A DNA stretch of 64,000 bases from Rhizobium leguminosarum bv. trifolii WSM2297 (GTDB lineage: Bacteria; Pseudomonadota; Alphaproteobacteria; Rhizobiales; Rhizobiaceae): positions 594,025-658,024 of the forward strand of contig NZ_JH719395.1 of the NCBI RefSeq assembly GCF_000271845.1. The letters are read 5' to 3'. The notes below the pieces were generated by a model. It saw only the letters and a program-made list of their open reading frames with translations, made no database searches and was not told where the DNA came from. Positions 6,247-15,262 of this stretch are shown here, piece after piece. The stretch's first letter is position 1. Each line of letters opens with the position of its first letter. A program made the translations under genes and the position numbers.

Positions 6247-8907
6247 TCACTCCGCGGCTGCGGCAAGACAGCGATCGATGATCCTGCCGATTTCGCCGCG
6301 ACAGGAGCCGCAATTGGTTCCGGCGCTCGTTTCCTTGCCGACCGCCTCGACGCTGTGGCATCCGCCGCGCACGGCGGCCGCGATCTGATTGACCCCGACG
6401 CTGAAGCACGAGCAGACGGTGGCGCCCGGATCCGGTCTGCCGGCCCCCGGACGACCTGCAACCAGCGCAAAGCGTTTCCTCAAATCGCCGTGGGCGGCAG
6501 AGAGCTGGGAGATCGCCCAGTTGCGTGCGACGGCGACCGGCTCGCGGGCGAGGAACAGCGCGGCGAGCAGCACCTCGCCGTCGAAGAAGGCGAGCCTGAG
6601 GTCGCCGGATTGCCGGTCGGCATAACCGAGCGGCTCGATCTCATCAGGAATGGCGAAGGTCGCGCGGCACCAGGCCGTCCAGTCTTCGACGGCCTCGGTG
6701 AAGGCAAGCTCCAGCCGCCAGCCGCCGTCAGCTTTCGCCAGCGCCCAATAGGCTGCGTCAGGCGCCGCGGGTTTTGCCGCCGAGACGGCGAAACCGTAAT
6801 GCGTCGCCCGGAAGGGCCGGACGGCGACGGCAACGTTCTTCGATGCCGGCTGACCGGAAACGGGGTCGGTTATCGGTGCGACCACGGCGTCGATCCGCGC
6901 TTTTGCCGCAAACTGGTCGTTCCAGTGCATCGGCGCAAAGATGCCGCCGCGCGCCTGGCGATCGGTCACCAGCGCCCGGACGATGGCTTTGCCATGCGGA
7001 CTGTCGATCTCGACGAGGCCGGCGCTTGATATGCCGGTCTCGATCGCATCGCGCGGATGGATCTCCGCAAAGGGCTCGGCAATATGGGCAGACAGCCGCG
7101 CGCTCTTTCCGGTTCGCGTCATCGTGTGCCACTGGTCGCGAATGCGCCCGGTATTCAGCGTGAAGGGGAAATCGGCATTGGTGCGATCGGTAGCCGGCGC
7201 TTCCACCGCGACGAAGCGCGCCTTGCCATCGGGATGGTAGAAACCGCCATCGGCAAAGAAGCGGGTGACGCCAGGGGCGGTCCCTGCAGCCTGCGGCCAC
7301 TGAAAGGGCGACAGCGCGTCATAGAGGTCGTCGGTCATGCCGGCGCGGGCGCCGATGTCGAAATCGCGGCTGCCGCTATTTTCGAAGGCGGAGAGGGCAG
7401 CATGTTCGGCGAAGATTTCCGCCGGCGCATCGAAATCGAAGCCGGCGGCAAAACCCATGCGGCGTCCGACCTCGGCAAGCTGCCACCAGTCGGCCCTGGC
7501 ATCGCCGGGGAGCTCGAGAAACGGCCGCTGCCTGGAAATGCGCCGTTCGGAATTGGTGACGGTGCCGTCCTTTTCGCCCCAGCCGAGCGAGGGCAGAAGC
7601 ACCTGTGCGTGCCGGGCCGTATCCGTCTCTCTCAGAATATCGGAGACGACGACGAACGGACAGGCGGCGATGGCGCTTTCGACGCTGTCGGCGTCCGGCA
7701 TCGACACGACGGGATTGGTGGCCATGATCCAGAGCGCCTTGATGCGCCCGTCGGCCACAGCGCGGAACATATCGACGGCCTTCAGGCCGGGTTTTGCGGC
7801 GATGACCGGCGATTTCCAGAAGCGCTGCACACGGTCGCGGTCATCGGCATTTTCGATCGCCATATGGGCGGCAAGCATATTGGCGAGACCGCCGACTTCG
7901 CGTCCACCCATGGCGTTTGGCTGGCCGGTCAGCGAAAACGGTCCCATGCCTGGGCGGCCGATGCGGCCGGTCGCCAAGTGGCAGTTGAGGATGGCATTGA
8001 CCTTGTCGGTGCCGGAGGAGGATTGGTTGACGCCCTGGCTGTAGCAGGTCACGACTTTCGGCGTCGTTTCGAACAGCCGGAAGAATTCGCGGATCTGCAT
8101 GGCCGGCAGGCCGGTCCGTTCCAGCAAATCGTTGATATCGAGTGCTGCGGCTGAAGCAAAGGCGCCGGCGAAACCTTCGGTGTGGGAGGCGATATAATTC
8201 TGGTCGATTGACGAGCTTGTGGCGAGATGGGCAAGCAGTCCCATAAACAGCGCGACGTCGCCGTCGGGGCGGATGGCCAGATGCAGGTCGGCAATGTCGC
8301 ATGTCATCGTCCGGCGCGGATCGATGACGACGATCCGCATGCTGGGCCGCGCTGCCTTTGCAGCGGCCAGCCGCTGGTAGATGACGGGGTGACACCAGGC
8401 GAGGTTGGAGCCGGTGAGCACCACCAGATCCGCGAGTTCGATATCCTCATAGGTCCCCGGCACCGTATCGGCGCCGAAGGCGCGGCGATGCCCGGCGACC
8501 GACGAGGACATGCAGAGCCGTGAATTGGTGTCGATATTGGCCGAGCCGATGAAGCCCTTCATCAGCTTGTTGGCGAGATAATAATCCTCGGTCAGCAACT
8601 GGCCGGAGACATAGAAGGCAACGGAATCAGGCCCGTGTTCGGCAATCGTTTCGGAAAAACGTCGGGCGACCAGATCGAGCGCCTCATCCCAGCCGCTGCG
8701 TTGACCGGCGATTTCGGGATAAAGCAGCCGGCCGTCGAGATCGATGGTTTCGGCAAGCGCCGACCCCTTCGAGCAGAGCCGGCCGAAATTCGACGGATGC
8801 TCGGGATCTCCCTTGACGCTGACGGCGCCTGCGTCGTCGACCGTGGCGATCACGCCGCAGCCGACGCCGCAATAGGGGCAGGTGGTCTTGACCTCAGCCG
8901 CCATCAT
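6247..8907 (-). CDS. nasA: Assimilatory nitrate reductase catalytic subunit with C-terminal [2Fe-2S] domain
   Basis: The 886-residue cytoplasmic molybdoenzyme reduces nitrate to nitrite. The N-terminal 4Fe-4S site is CPYCGVGCG plus CSKG near residue 46. The Mo-bisPGD-binding domains and the C-terminal dinucleotide-binding domain follow. The last 65 or so residues form a BFD-like [2Fe-2S] domain (CSC and NCGSC), an electron-entry module found in NasA of Klebsiella and many rhizobia. No separate NasB-type reductase is encoded nearby. The ATG overlaps the nirD stop (ATGA), so it is translationally coupled. It is the last gene of the narK-nirB-nirD-nasA operon. Confidence 0.95.
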   Translation of the reverse strand: MMAAEVKTTCPYCGVGCGVIATVDDAGAVSVKGDPEHPSNFGRLCSKGSALAETIDLDGRLLYPEIAGQRSGWDEALDLVARRFSETIAEHGPDSVAFYVSGQLLTEDYYLANKLMKGFIGSANIDTNSRLCMSSSVAGHRRAFGADTVPGTYEDIELADLVVLTGSNLAWCHPVIYQRLAAAKAARPSMRIVVIDPRRTMTCDIADLHLAIRPDGDVALFMGLLAHLATSSSIDQNYIASHTEGFAGAFASAAALDINDLLERTGLPAMQIREFFRLFETTPKVVTCYSQGVNQSSSGTDKVNAILNCHLATGRIGRPGMGPFSLTGQPNAMGGREVGGLANMLAAHMAIENADDRDRVQRFWKSPVIAAKPGLKAVDMFRAVADGRIKALWIMATNPVVSMPDADSVESAIAACPFVVVSDILRETDTARHAQVLLPSLGWGEKDGTVTNSERRISRQRPFLELPGDARADWWQLAEVGRRMGFAAGFDFDAPAEIFAEHAALSAFENSGSRDFDIGARAGMTDDLYDALSPFQWPQAAGTAPGVTRFFADGGFYHPDGKARFVAVEAPATDRTNADFPFTLNTGRIRDQWHTMTRTGKSARLSAHIAEPFAEIHPRDAIETGISSAGLVEIDSPHGKAIVRALVTDRQARGGIFAPMHWNDQFAAKARIDAVVAPITDPVSGQPASKNVAVAVRPFRATHYGFAVSAAKPAAPDAAYWALAKADGGWRLELAFTEAVEDWTAWCRATFAIPDEIEPLGYADRQSGDLRLAFFDGEVLLAALFLAREPVAVARNWAISQLSAAHGDLRKRFALVAGRPGAGRPDPGATVCSCFSVGVNQIAAAVRGGCHSVEAVGKETSAGTNCGSCRGEIGRIIDRCLAAAAE

Positions 8908-9233
8908 TCAGCCGCCATCAGGAGGCTTTCCAGGGCGATGAAGAGGGCGCCGTCCTCGTTGCGGACGGGTATGGTCCGCACCTCGCCCTGGTCGGCACCG
9001 AGCGCCTTGCCGGTTTCGAGAGAGATCACCCAATTGTGCAGCGGGCAGGTGACCGCCTTGGCATGGACGATGCCCTGCGAGAGCGGGCCGCCCTTGTGTG
9101 GGCAGTGATCTTCGATGGCGAAAACTTCGTTTTCGGCGGTGCGGAAGACGGCGATCTTGCCCTGCGGCGTCTTCACGCAGCGTGCACCGCGCAAGGGGAT
9201 TTCGGAGATGTCACCGATTGAGATCCAGTTCAT
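8904..9233 (-). CDS. nirD: Nitrite reductase (NADH) small subunit, Rieske type
   Basis: The 109-residue protein has the Rieske-like pattern CPHKGGPL and CPLHNW, giving Cys-x-His and Cys-x-x-His ligands for a [2Fe-2S] cluster. It is the small partner of NirB, which reduces nitrite to ammonium. The ATG at 9233 is chosen because AAGGA lies 7 bases upstream; the in-frame ATG at 9239 is too close to that site. It begins 10 bases after the nirB stop, and its stop overlaps the nasA start. Confidence 0.93.
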   Translation of the reverse strand: MNWISIGDISEIPLRGARCVKTPQGKIAVFRTAENEVFAIEDHCPHKGGPLSQGIVHAKAVTCPLHNWVISLETGKALGADQGEVRTIPVRNEDGALFIALESLLMAAE

Positions 9234-9243
9234 GTCCATTTCC

Positions 9244-11694
9244 TTACTCAGCTGCCTGCGGATAGCCGATCGTCGCCATCGGCTTGAACTCATGCTTGTC
9301 CTTGCCGGAGACACGCTCCGACCAGGGATCGACCTGGGCAAATTTCTGGCTGAAGACGAAGCGCTCGTAATAGGCTTTGCGCTTTTCGGCATCACCCATG
9401 ATCTGGCGGCGGATTTCGTCAAGGCCGACGCGCTTGGCCCATTTGTAGATGCGCTCGAGGTAGCGGGCCTGCTCGCGATACATTTGCGTCAGTGCCACGA
9501 TGTGCTCCAGCGCCTCGTCCTCGGTCTTCACGAGGCCGAGCACCTCGGTGCCCTTGATGTCGAGACCGGCGGCACCGGCGAAATGGATCTCGAAACCGGA
9601 ATCCACGCAGATCACGCCGATATCCTTGCAGGTGGCTTCGGCGCAGTTGCGCGGGCAGCCGGAGACGGCCATCTTCAGCTTGGCCGGCGTCCAGGAGCCC
9701 CACATGAATCTTTCGATGCGTATGCCGAGGCCGGTGGAATCCTGCGTGCCGAAACGGCACCAGTCCGAGCCGACGCAGGTCTTCACCGTGCGCAGACCCT
9801 TGGCATAGGCCTGGCCGGAGACGAAGCCGGCCTTGCCGAGATCGGCCCAGACGGCAGGCAGGTCTTCCTTCTCGATGCCGAGCAGGTCGATGCGCTGGCC
9901 GCCGGTCACCTTGACCATCGGGATCTCGAACTTGTCGACGACATCGGCAATGGCGCGCAACTCGTTCGAGTTGGTGACGCCGCCCCACATGCGCGGAACG
10001 ACGGAATAGGTGCCGTCCTTCTGGATGTTGGCGTGGACGCGCTCATTGATGAAACGCGACTGGTAGTCGTCGGCATATTCATCCGGCCAATCGCAGACGA
10101 GGTAATAATTGAGCGCCGGCCGACACTTGGCGCAGCCGCAGGAGGTCTTCCATTCCAATTCCTGCATGACGGCAGGGATGCTCTTCAGACCCTTGGCCTT
10201 GATCAGCCGGCGAACATCGTCATGGCCGAGTTCGGTGCAGGTACACATCGGCTGTACGGCAGCCGGATTGTAGCTGTCGCCGAGCGTCAGCGCCATCAGT
10301 TGCTCGACGAGGCCGGTGCAGGAGCCGCACGAGGCGGATGCCTTGGTATGGGCGCGCACGTCGTCGAGCGACGTCAGCCCCTTGCCTGATATCGTCGAAG
10401 TGATCTTTCCCTTGCATACGCCGTTGCAGCCACAAATCTCCGCGTCATCCGGCAAGGCTGCAACGGCCGCCATAGGGTCCAGCGGCGACCCTCCCTGATA
10501 GGCCTGTCCGAAGATCAGCGTCTCGCGCATCTCCGAAATATCGGTCGCTTTTTTCTTCAGGTCATTGAACCAGGCGCCGTCGGCGGTCTCGCCGTAAAGC
10601 ACGGTGCCGATGATCTTGTTGTCCTTCAGCACCAGGCGCTTGTAGACGCCGGCGCTGGCATCGCGCAGCACGATCTCCTCGCGATCGTCGCCATCGGCGA
10701 AATCGCCGAGTGAATAAAGCTCGATGCCGGTGACCTTCAGCTTGGTCGGCGTATCGGCGTGAACGAAAGCCGGCGAGCGATCGCCGGAAAGATGGGCTGC
10801 GGCAATGCGGGCCATCTCGTAAAGCGGCGCGACGAGACCGTAGACCATGCCGCCGACCTCGGCGCATTCGCCGAGCGCAAAGATATCACCGTCCGAGGTC
10901 TGCATGCCGGCATCGACGACAATGCCGCGATTGACCGCAAGGCCGGCATCCTTGGCCAGGCCGACACTCGGACGAATGCCGACGGCCATGACGACGAGCG
11001 TTGCCGGGATGATGCGGCCGTCGTCAAGCTCAATACCCTCGACCTTGCCGTTGCCGATAATTGCCTTGGTATTGGCCTTGCAGATGACCTTGATGCCGCG
11101 TTCCTCGACCGCCTTTTGCAAGAGGTAGCCGGCGGCGGGATCGAGCTGGCGCTCCATCAGCGTCGGCATGACATGCAGCACGGTGACGTCCATCCCGCGC
11201 TGGGCAAGGCCGGCCGCCGCTTCGAGGCCAAGCAGGCCGCCGCCGATGACGACGGCCTTTTCGCGCGACTGGGCGGCAAGCAGCATCGCCTGCACGTCGT
11301 CGAGATCGCGATAGGTGATGACACCAGGCAGATCCTTGCCCGGAACCGGAATGATGAAGGGAACCGAACCGGTGGCGATCACCAGCTTGTCGTAGCTTTC
11401 GGTGACGCCATGATCGGAGGTGACCGTCTTGGCTTCACGATCGATGTTGACGATCTTGTGGCCCTTGTAGAGCATGATGCCGTGCTTGATGTACCAGCCG
11501 TCACCGTGAATGATGATCTGCTCGTAGTCCTTTTCCCCGGAGAGAACCGGCGACAGCATGATGCGGTCGTAATTGACGCGCGGCTCGGCATTGAAGATCG
11601 TGACTTCATAGCGTCCGGGGGCGTGCTCGAACAGGTGCTCCAGCATGCGCCCGGGCGCCATGCCATTGCCGATGATAACGAGTTTTTCGGTCAT
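9244..11694 (-). CDS. nirB: Nitrite reductase (NADH) large subunit
   Basis: The 816-residue cytoplasmic enzyme reduces nitrite to ammonium with NADH. The N-terminal FAD/NAD domain starts LVIIGNGMAPGRMLEHL; a second nucleotide motif VIGGGLLGLEAA follows. A BFD-like [2Fe-2S] domain (CGCNGVCKG, CGSC) is at about 419-460. The C-terminal siroheme/4Fe-4S domain has TCVGSDWCRFG at about 638 and SGCPRNCAEATC at about 678. The start at 11694 has AAGGAC 8 bases upstream. The open frame extends to 12234, but that extension overlaps narK and is not used. No siroheme synthase gene is in this window. Confidence 0.95.
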   Translation of the reverse strand: MTEKLVIIGNGMAPGRMLEHLFEHAPGRYEVTIFNAEPRVNYDRIMLSPVLSGEKDYEQIIIHGDGWYIKHGIMLYKGHKIVNIDREAKTVTSDHGVTESYDKLVIATGSVPFIIPVPGKDLPGVITYRDLDDVQAMLLAAQSREKAVVIGGGLLGLEAAAGLAQRGMDVTVLHVMPTLMERQLDPAAGYLLQKAVEERGIKVICKANTKAIIGNGKVEGIELDDGRIIPATLVVMAVGIRPSVGLAKDAGLAVNRGIVVDAGMQTSDGDIFALGECAEVGGMVYGLVAPLYEMARIAAAHLSGDRSPAFVHADTPTKLKVTGIELYSLGDFADGDDREEIVLRDASAGVYKRLVLKDNKIIGTVLYGETADGAWFNDLKKKATDISEMRETLIFGQAYQGGSPLDPMAAVAALPDDAEICGCNGVCKGKITSTISGKGLTSLDDVRAHTKASASCGSCTGLVEQLMALTLGDSYNPAAVQPMCTCTELGHDDVRRLIKAKGLKSIPAVMQELEWKTSCGCAKCRPALNYYLVCDWPDEYADDYQSRFINERVHANIQKDGTYSVVPRMWGGVTNSNELRAIADVVDKFEIPMVKVTGGQRIDLLGIEKEDLPAVWADLGKAGFVSGQAYAKGLRTVKTCVGSDWCRFGTQDSTGLGIRIERFMWGSWTPAKLKMAVSGCPRNCAEATCKDIGVICVDSGFEIHFAGAAGLDIKGTEVLGLVKTEDEALEHIVALTQMYREQARYLERIYKWAKRVGLDEIRRQIMGDAEKRKAYYERFVFSQKFAQVDPWSERVSGKDKHEFKPMATIGYPQAAE

Positions 11695-11711
11695 ATTTAC
11701 AGGTCCTTGGA

Positions 11712-12953
11712 TCAGGTTGCAGCCACAGGCGCCGAGTGCCCCTGGCGCGACAATTGCTTTACGGACAGGTGCATCCAGATCATCGAGATCGCGACGATCG
11801 CGAAGAGCAGCAGGAAGCAGCTGGACCAAAGGCCGGTCATGTCCTTGAGGAGGCCGAAAGCGATCGGCAGGATGAAACCGCCGAGACCGCCCATCATGCC
11901 GACGATGCCGCCGACGGCGCCGACGCTTTCGGGATAGTAGGCTGGAATGTGCTTGTAGACGGCAGCCTTGCCGAGGCTCATGAAGAAGCCGAGCACGAAG
12001 ATGACGGCGATGAAGATCACCGGTGTGATGGTCGCAGACGGCAACGACAGGATGAGGGTGGCCACGGCCGACACGGCAAACATCGCATACATGACGCTGC
12101 GTGCACCCTTCTTGTCCGACAGCACGCCGCCGAAGGCCCGGAAGATGCTGCCCGGGATGGAGTAGGCGGCCGCGACCATGCCGGCAGTTTCCAGGTTGAA
12201 GCCGTAGACGCCGACCAGATAACGCGGCAGCCACAAGGACAGGGCGACGAAGCCGCCGAAGGCGAAGAAATAGTAGAGCGAGAAGCGCCAGACCTGAACG
12301 TTCTGCAGCGGCGCGAATTCCTGAGCGAGGCTCTTGGAGGCGGTGCCACGCTCACGGCGAAGGCGGAAGGCCGGATCATCAGTGGTGGTGAACCAGAAGA
12401 CGATCGCCATCAGCGCCAGACAGACGGCCCAGATCTCGGCAACCGCCTGCCAGCCCCAGGCGAGCAGCACGAAGGGAGCGGCGAATTTGGTCACGGCCGC
12501 GCCGACATTGCCGGCGCCGAAGATGCCGAGCGCCGTTCCCTGCTTTTCCGCCGGGAAGAAAGGCGAGACATAGGCGACGCCGACCGCGAAGGAGCCGCCG
12601 GCAAGCCCGACGCCGAGGCCGGCGATCAGCATCTGCGTATAGGTGTGGGCGTAGGAGAGCAGGAAAGTCGCCACTGCGGCGGCAAGCATCGTCAGCGTGT
12701 AAACGAGACGGCCGCCGTAACGCCCCGTCCAGATACCGAGGACGATGCGCACGAGCGAGCCAGTGAGGACCGGGGTGCCGATCAGCAGTCCGAACTCTGC
12801 CTCGTTGAGGTCGAGCTCCTGCTTGATGCGGATGCCGATGATCGCAAAGATCGTCCAGACGGCGAAACAGAGGGTAAAGGCGACCGTGGAGATCCACAGT
12901 GCTTTGGCGGGTTCGCCGGCGGACATGGGCTGCGTTTTCTCGATGACAGACAT
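11712..12953 (-). CDS. narK: NarK/NasA-family MFS nitrate (nitrite) transporter
   Basis: The 413-residue major facilitator has about 12 hydrophobic segments. Nitrate-signature-like stretches include AGLGVGLAGGSFAVG and GMMGGLGGFILP, both Gly-rich motifs of the nitrate/nitrite porter family. The start at 12953 (MSVIEKTQ) has GGAGA 5 bases upstream; an in-frame start at 13037 would lie inside the leader terminator and is rejected. It is the first structural gene of the nitrate operon, preceded by the sigma-54 promoter and ANTAR-type leader. It should supply cytoplasmic nitrate to NasA. Many annotations call this family nasA or nrtP instead. Confidence 0.93.
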   Translation of the reverse strand: MSVIEKTQPMSAGEPAKALWISTVAFTLCFAVWTIFAIIGIRIKQELDLNEAEFGLLIGTPVLTGSLVRIVLGIWTGRYGGRLVYTLTMLAAAVATFLLSYAHTYTQMLIAGLGVGLAGGSFAVGVAYVSPFFPAEKQGTALGIFGAGNVGAAVTKFAAPFVLLAWGWQAVAEIWAVCLALMAIVFWFTTTDDPAFRLRRERGTASKSLAQEFAPLQNVQVWRFSLYYFFAFGGFVALSLWLPRYLVGVYGFNLETAGMVAAAYSIPGSIFRAFGGVLSDKKGARSVMYAMFAVSAVATLILSLPSATITPVIFIAVIFVLGFFMSLGKAAVYKHIPAYYPESVGAVGGIVGMMGGLGGFILPIAFGLLKDMTGLWSSCFLLLFAIVAISMIWMHLSVKQLSRQGHSAPVAAT

Positions 12954-13001
12954 GGCTTCTCCGTGGCGCGTCAAGGTCGCGCCGATCCATCGCTGGGGGT
13001 G

Positions 13002-13069
13002 AAAAACAAAAAGCCGCTGGTCAGGACGCGCATGCACGAGGTGCGCGAAATATCCTGATCAGCGGCTTT
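13002..13069 (-). terminator. Leader attenuator (intrinsic terminator) of the nitrate operon
   Basis: In minus-strand RNA, AAAGCCGCTGATCAGGA (13069-13053) pairs with TCCTGACCAGCGGCTTT (13026-13010) with a single A-C mismatch. An inner stem CGCGCA/TGCATGCGCG lies in the loop, and TTTTTGTTTTT follows. It ends about 49 bases before the narK ATG and no gene stops just before it, so it can only act on the leader transcript. NasT-mediated antitermination is the expected control. Confidence 0.85.
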
Positions 13070-13075
13070 GCTGGT

Positions 13076-13128
13076 GGCGCCCGCCGTTGGACGCCGAATT
13101 CGTGGTCTTCTGGAGCGCCTATTGCGCC
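13076..13128 (-). promoter_or_regulatory. ANTAR-target-like tandem hairpins (NasT site) in the nas leader
   Basis: P2 (13095-13076) is a seven-pair stem, GGCGTCC with GGGCGCC, closing the hexaloop AACGGC. The loop has A at position 1 and G at position 4, the hallmark of ANTAR-bound RNA loops. An upstream hairpin P1 (13128-13114) is GGCGC-AATAG-GCGCT, whose loop is only five bases as drawn, so P1 is less certain. The linker is 18 bases. P2 ends 6 bases before the terminator hairpin, the usual order for this class of leader. Confidence 0.7.
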
Positions 13129-13171
13129 TTCATACTGCGCGGATCGCCATTGATCTGTGCATCAATAGCCC

Positions 13172-13187
13172 TGCAAACTGCGTGCCA
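13172..13187 (-). promoter_or_regulatory. Sigma-54 (-24/-12) promoter of the nitrate operon
   Basis: The minus strand reads TGGCACGCAGTTTGCA, matching the RpoN consensus TGGCACG-N4-TTGCA. Transcription would start near 13161, giving a leader of about 208 bases before narK. NtrC activation is expected from the pathway; I did not find a convincing NtrC site pair, though TGCACG at 13247-13252 could be a half site. A dyad at 13146-13169 (arms GCCATTGAT and ATCAATAGC) overlaps the predicted start. Confidence 0.88.
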
Positions 13188-13344
13188 GTTTTGTGTCGTC
13201 GCATTAAGTATTTGAACAGAAATGGAGTTTTCAAGATAACGCTGTCTGCACGTTTTTGCGGCTGCCAAGAAACCTGCAAATCTTTTGTGCGTTGCGGTGA
13301 TCGCGGGCGTGGAACTTGCTGGCGTTTTGTGCAGGCCGGCATGA

Positions 13345-14628
13345 TCAGGTCTCATCGCTATGGGAAGCGAAGGGCAGGGCGCTTTTGACGGCAAAGCTCG
13401 CGACATAGTCCGGCAGTGCCGTCGGATCGAAGACGTGGCCGTCCATGAAGCGGTCGCCGTCGGTATTGCCCTCGATGCGGATATCCGCATCGTCTGGTGC
13501 GTTGTCGTCACCCAGAGCAGCGCGATAGAGATCCGGGCGGTAAGCAGATGCTGCGGCCCTTGCCATGTTAAGGCTGATCTCGGCCTGTCCCCAGCGGATC
13601 ATCTGGCTGTAGATCCAAAGCGCATGGCTTGGCCGGGGATAATTGGCGAAGCCGGAATGGAACATGAAATAGTCGGCGATGATGCGGCGGTTGCCCTTTG
13701 CGTCGAGGCTGAATTCGCCAGCGAGCACACGGCGAATGATTTCGACGGGGGCAGCGATATAGCGCGGGTCGGCAAGAGCTGCCCCCAGCGCATCGTGATT
13801 TTCCGGCCGGTCGCACCACTGGGCTGCCGCGTCGAGCGCCACGATCAGCCGGGAAACGGTTTCCGGATGGCTTTCCGCCCAGTCCGGCCGCATGCCGATC
13901 ACCTTTTCAGGTGCCGACGGCCAGATATCGTGTTTGGCGGCGACGATGCGGCCGAGACCGCGCTCCGAAGCGACCATGTTCCACGGCGCGCCGACGCAGA
14001 AGCCGTCGATCGCACCGGCTGCCAGCGCATCCGAAGTCATTGGCGGCGGCACGACCACGAGCTTGACATCCTTGTCGGGATCGATGCCGCCGGCTGCCAG
14101 CCAGTAGCGGAATTCGTAATTGTGCGAGGAGAAAGGATAGGTGACCCCGAAGGTCGGCAGCGGCTCGCCGCGGGCCTTCATTGCCGCCAAGGTTTTTGCG
14201 AGGGCGCGGGCATTGTCGAGCGCGCTTGCCGTTTCCGGCAATCCCACGTCATTCCGCATCCTATCGAAGAGCCGCGTCGACAGCGTGATCGCGTTGCCGC
14301 CGCGCCCCAGCGAAAATGGCGTGATCGTCGGCGAGGGATTGGAGCCAAGACCGAGCATGGAGGCGACGGGCATCGGCGACAGCATGTGGGCGATGTCGAA
14401 CTGGCGGAATGCCAGGCGGTCGCGCACATTCGCCCAGGAGACGTCCCTGACGAGATCGAGTGTCAGGCCTTCCCTCCGCGCGAAGCCGAATTCCGCCGCC
14501 GCAATCAGCACCGATGCATCGACGAGCGGAATGAAGCCGGCCCGCAGCACTTTCGGCCCTTCATTGTTGACGCGTGCGGGCGAGGGCAGCCCGCCGCTGG
14601 AACTGGCGGTGTTCGTCATCATATCCAC
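13345..14628 (-). CDS. nasS: NasS-like nitrate sensor (CmpA/NrtA-type substrate-binding protein)
   Basis: The 427-residue protein is a periplasmic-binding-protein fold of the NrtA/CmpA nitrate-binding family, for example LRAGFIPLVDASVLIAAAE near the N-terminus. It has no signal peptide or lipobox, so it should be cytoplasmic, as NasS is. In Paracoccus, Azotobacter and Bradyrhizobium, NasS holds NasT inactive until nitrate or nitrite binds. The GTG at 14628 has GGAGG 8 bases upstream; the ATG at 14622 is an alternative. It follows nasT by 34 bases and precedes the nas leader. Confidence 0.88.
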   Translation of the reverse strand: MDMMTNTASSSGGLPSPARVNNEGPKVLRAGFIPLVDASVLIAAAEFGFARREGLTLDLVRDVSWANVRDRLAFRQFDIAHMLSPMPVASMLGLGSNPSPTITPFSLGRGGNAITLSTRLFDRMRNDVGLPETASALDNARALAKTLAAMKARGEPLPTFGVTYPFSSHNYEFRYWLAAGGIDPDKDVKLVVVPPPMTSDALAAGAIDGFCVGAPWNMVASERGLGRIVAAKHDIWPSAPEKVIGMRPDWAESHPETVSRLIVALDAAAQWCDRPENHDALGAALADPRYIAAPVEIIRRVLAGEFSLDAKGNRRIIADYFMFHSGFANYPRPSHALWIYSQMIRWGQAEISLNMARAAASAYRPDLYRAALGDDNAPDDADIRIEGNTDGDRFMDGHVFDPTALPDYVASFAVKSALPFASHSDET

Positions 14629-14662
14629 TCCGGTTTCCTCCGGACAATCGCCAGGGCGGCCA

Positions 14663-15262
14663 TTACATCAAAAGTCCCGCTGCGGTGACAACGCTCTGGG
14701 CGATTTCCGACATCTTCTTCTTTTCGTTCATCGCCGTCTGGCGCAGCAGGGCGAAGGCCTCTTCCTCGGACAGGCCGCGCATCTTCATCAATATGCCCTT
14801 GGCGCGCTCGATGAGCTTGCGTTCCTCCAGCGCGGAGCGGGCATCGGCAAGCTCCCGCCGCAGCCGGCTGAAGGCATTGAAGCGGCTGACGGCCGTGTCG
14901 AGGATCGGTTTGACGCGTTCCTTCTTCAATCCGTCGACGATATAGGCCGAGACGCCGGCATCGACGGCAGCCTCGATCGAAGCCGTGTCGGAGCGGTCGA
15001 CGAACATGGCGATCGGCCGGCTGACCGTGCGCGTCAGCTGGAACAAATGCTCCATCATGTCGCGGTTGGGGTTCTCGATATCGATGATGATGACGTCGGG
15101 CATCAAGGTTTCGATGGTCCGCGCGATGCCGTTGACCTCATGCACCACGGTGACGCGCGCATGCCCTGCCTCGCGCAGCCCCTCTTCAATGATGGAGGCG
15201 CGAATGGCATTTTCGTCGATCACCAGAATCGTCAGATCGAGATGCTTCATGGTTATATTCAT
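14663..15262 (-). CDS. nasT: NasT-like ANTAR-domain antitermination regulator
   Basis: The protein of about 199 residues has an N-terminal receiver-like domain (LTILVIDENAIRASI; DVIIIDIENPNRD) and a C-terminal ANTAR RNA-binding domain (ERKLIERAKGILMKMRGLS, then ALLRQTAMNEKKK). ANTAR proteins bind paired hexaloop hairpins and prevent downstream termination. Its target is very likely the leader at 13002-13128. The start is uncertain: ATG 15262, ATG 15250 and TTG 15286 are in frame and none has a strong ribosome binding site. It forms a two-gene unit with nasS. Confidence 0.9.
   Translation of the reverse strand: MNITMKHLDLTILVIDENAIRASIIEEGLREAGHARVTVVHEVNGIARTIETLMPDVIIIDIENPNRDMMEHLFQLTRTVSRPIAMFVDRSDTASIEAAVDAGVSAYIVDGLKKERVKPILDTAVSRFNAFSRLRRELADARSALEERKLIERAKGILMKMRGLSEEEAFALLRQTAMNEKKKMSEIAQSVVTAAGLLM

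Noticed and set aside
7057..8154. 365-codon plus-strand frame opposite nasA
   Set aside because: It is antisense to a certain gene, a product of GC-biased codon use, with no ribosome binding site and no recognisable domain.
9115..10389. 424-codon plus-strand frame opposite nirB
   Set aside because: Antisense to nirB with no motif; the nirB frame has all cofactor-binding motifs.
11695..12234. N-terminal extension of the nirB frame
   Set aside because: The frame stays open to 12234 but overlaps narK in another frame and shows no conserved residues; a good start with ribosome binding site is at 11694.
13146..13169. Inverted repeat with hexaloop near the nas promoter, at first considered ANTAR hairpin P1
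   Set aside because: The predicted sigma-54 start at about 13161 cuts through it, so its left arm would not be in the RNA, and its loop GCACAG lacks A1 and G4.
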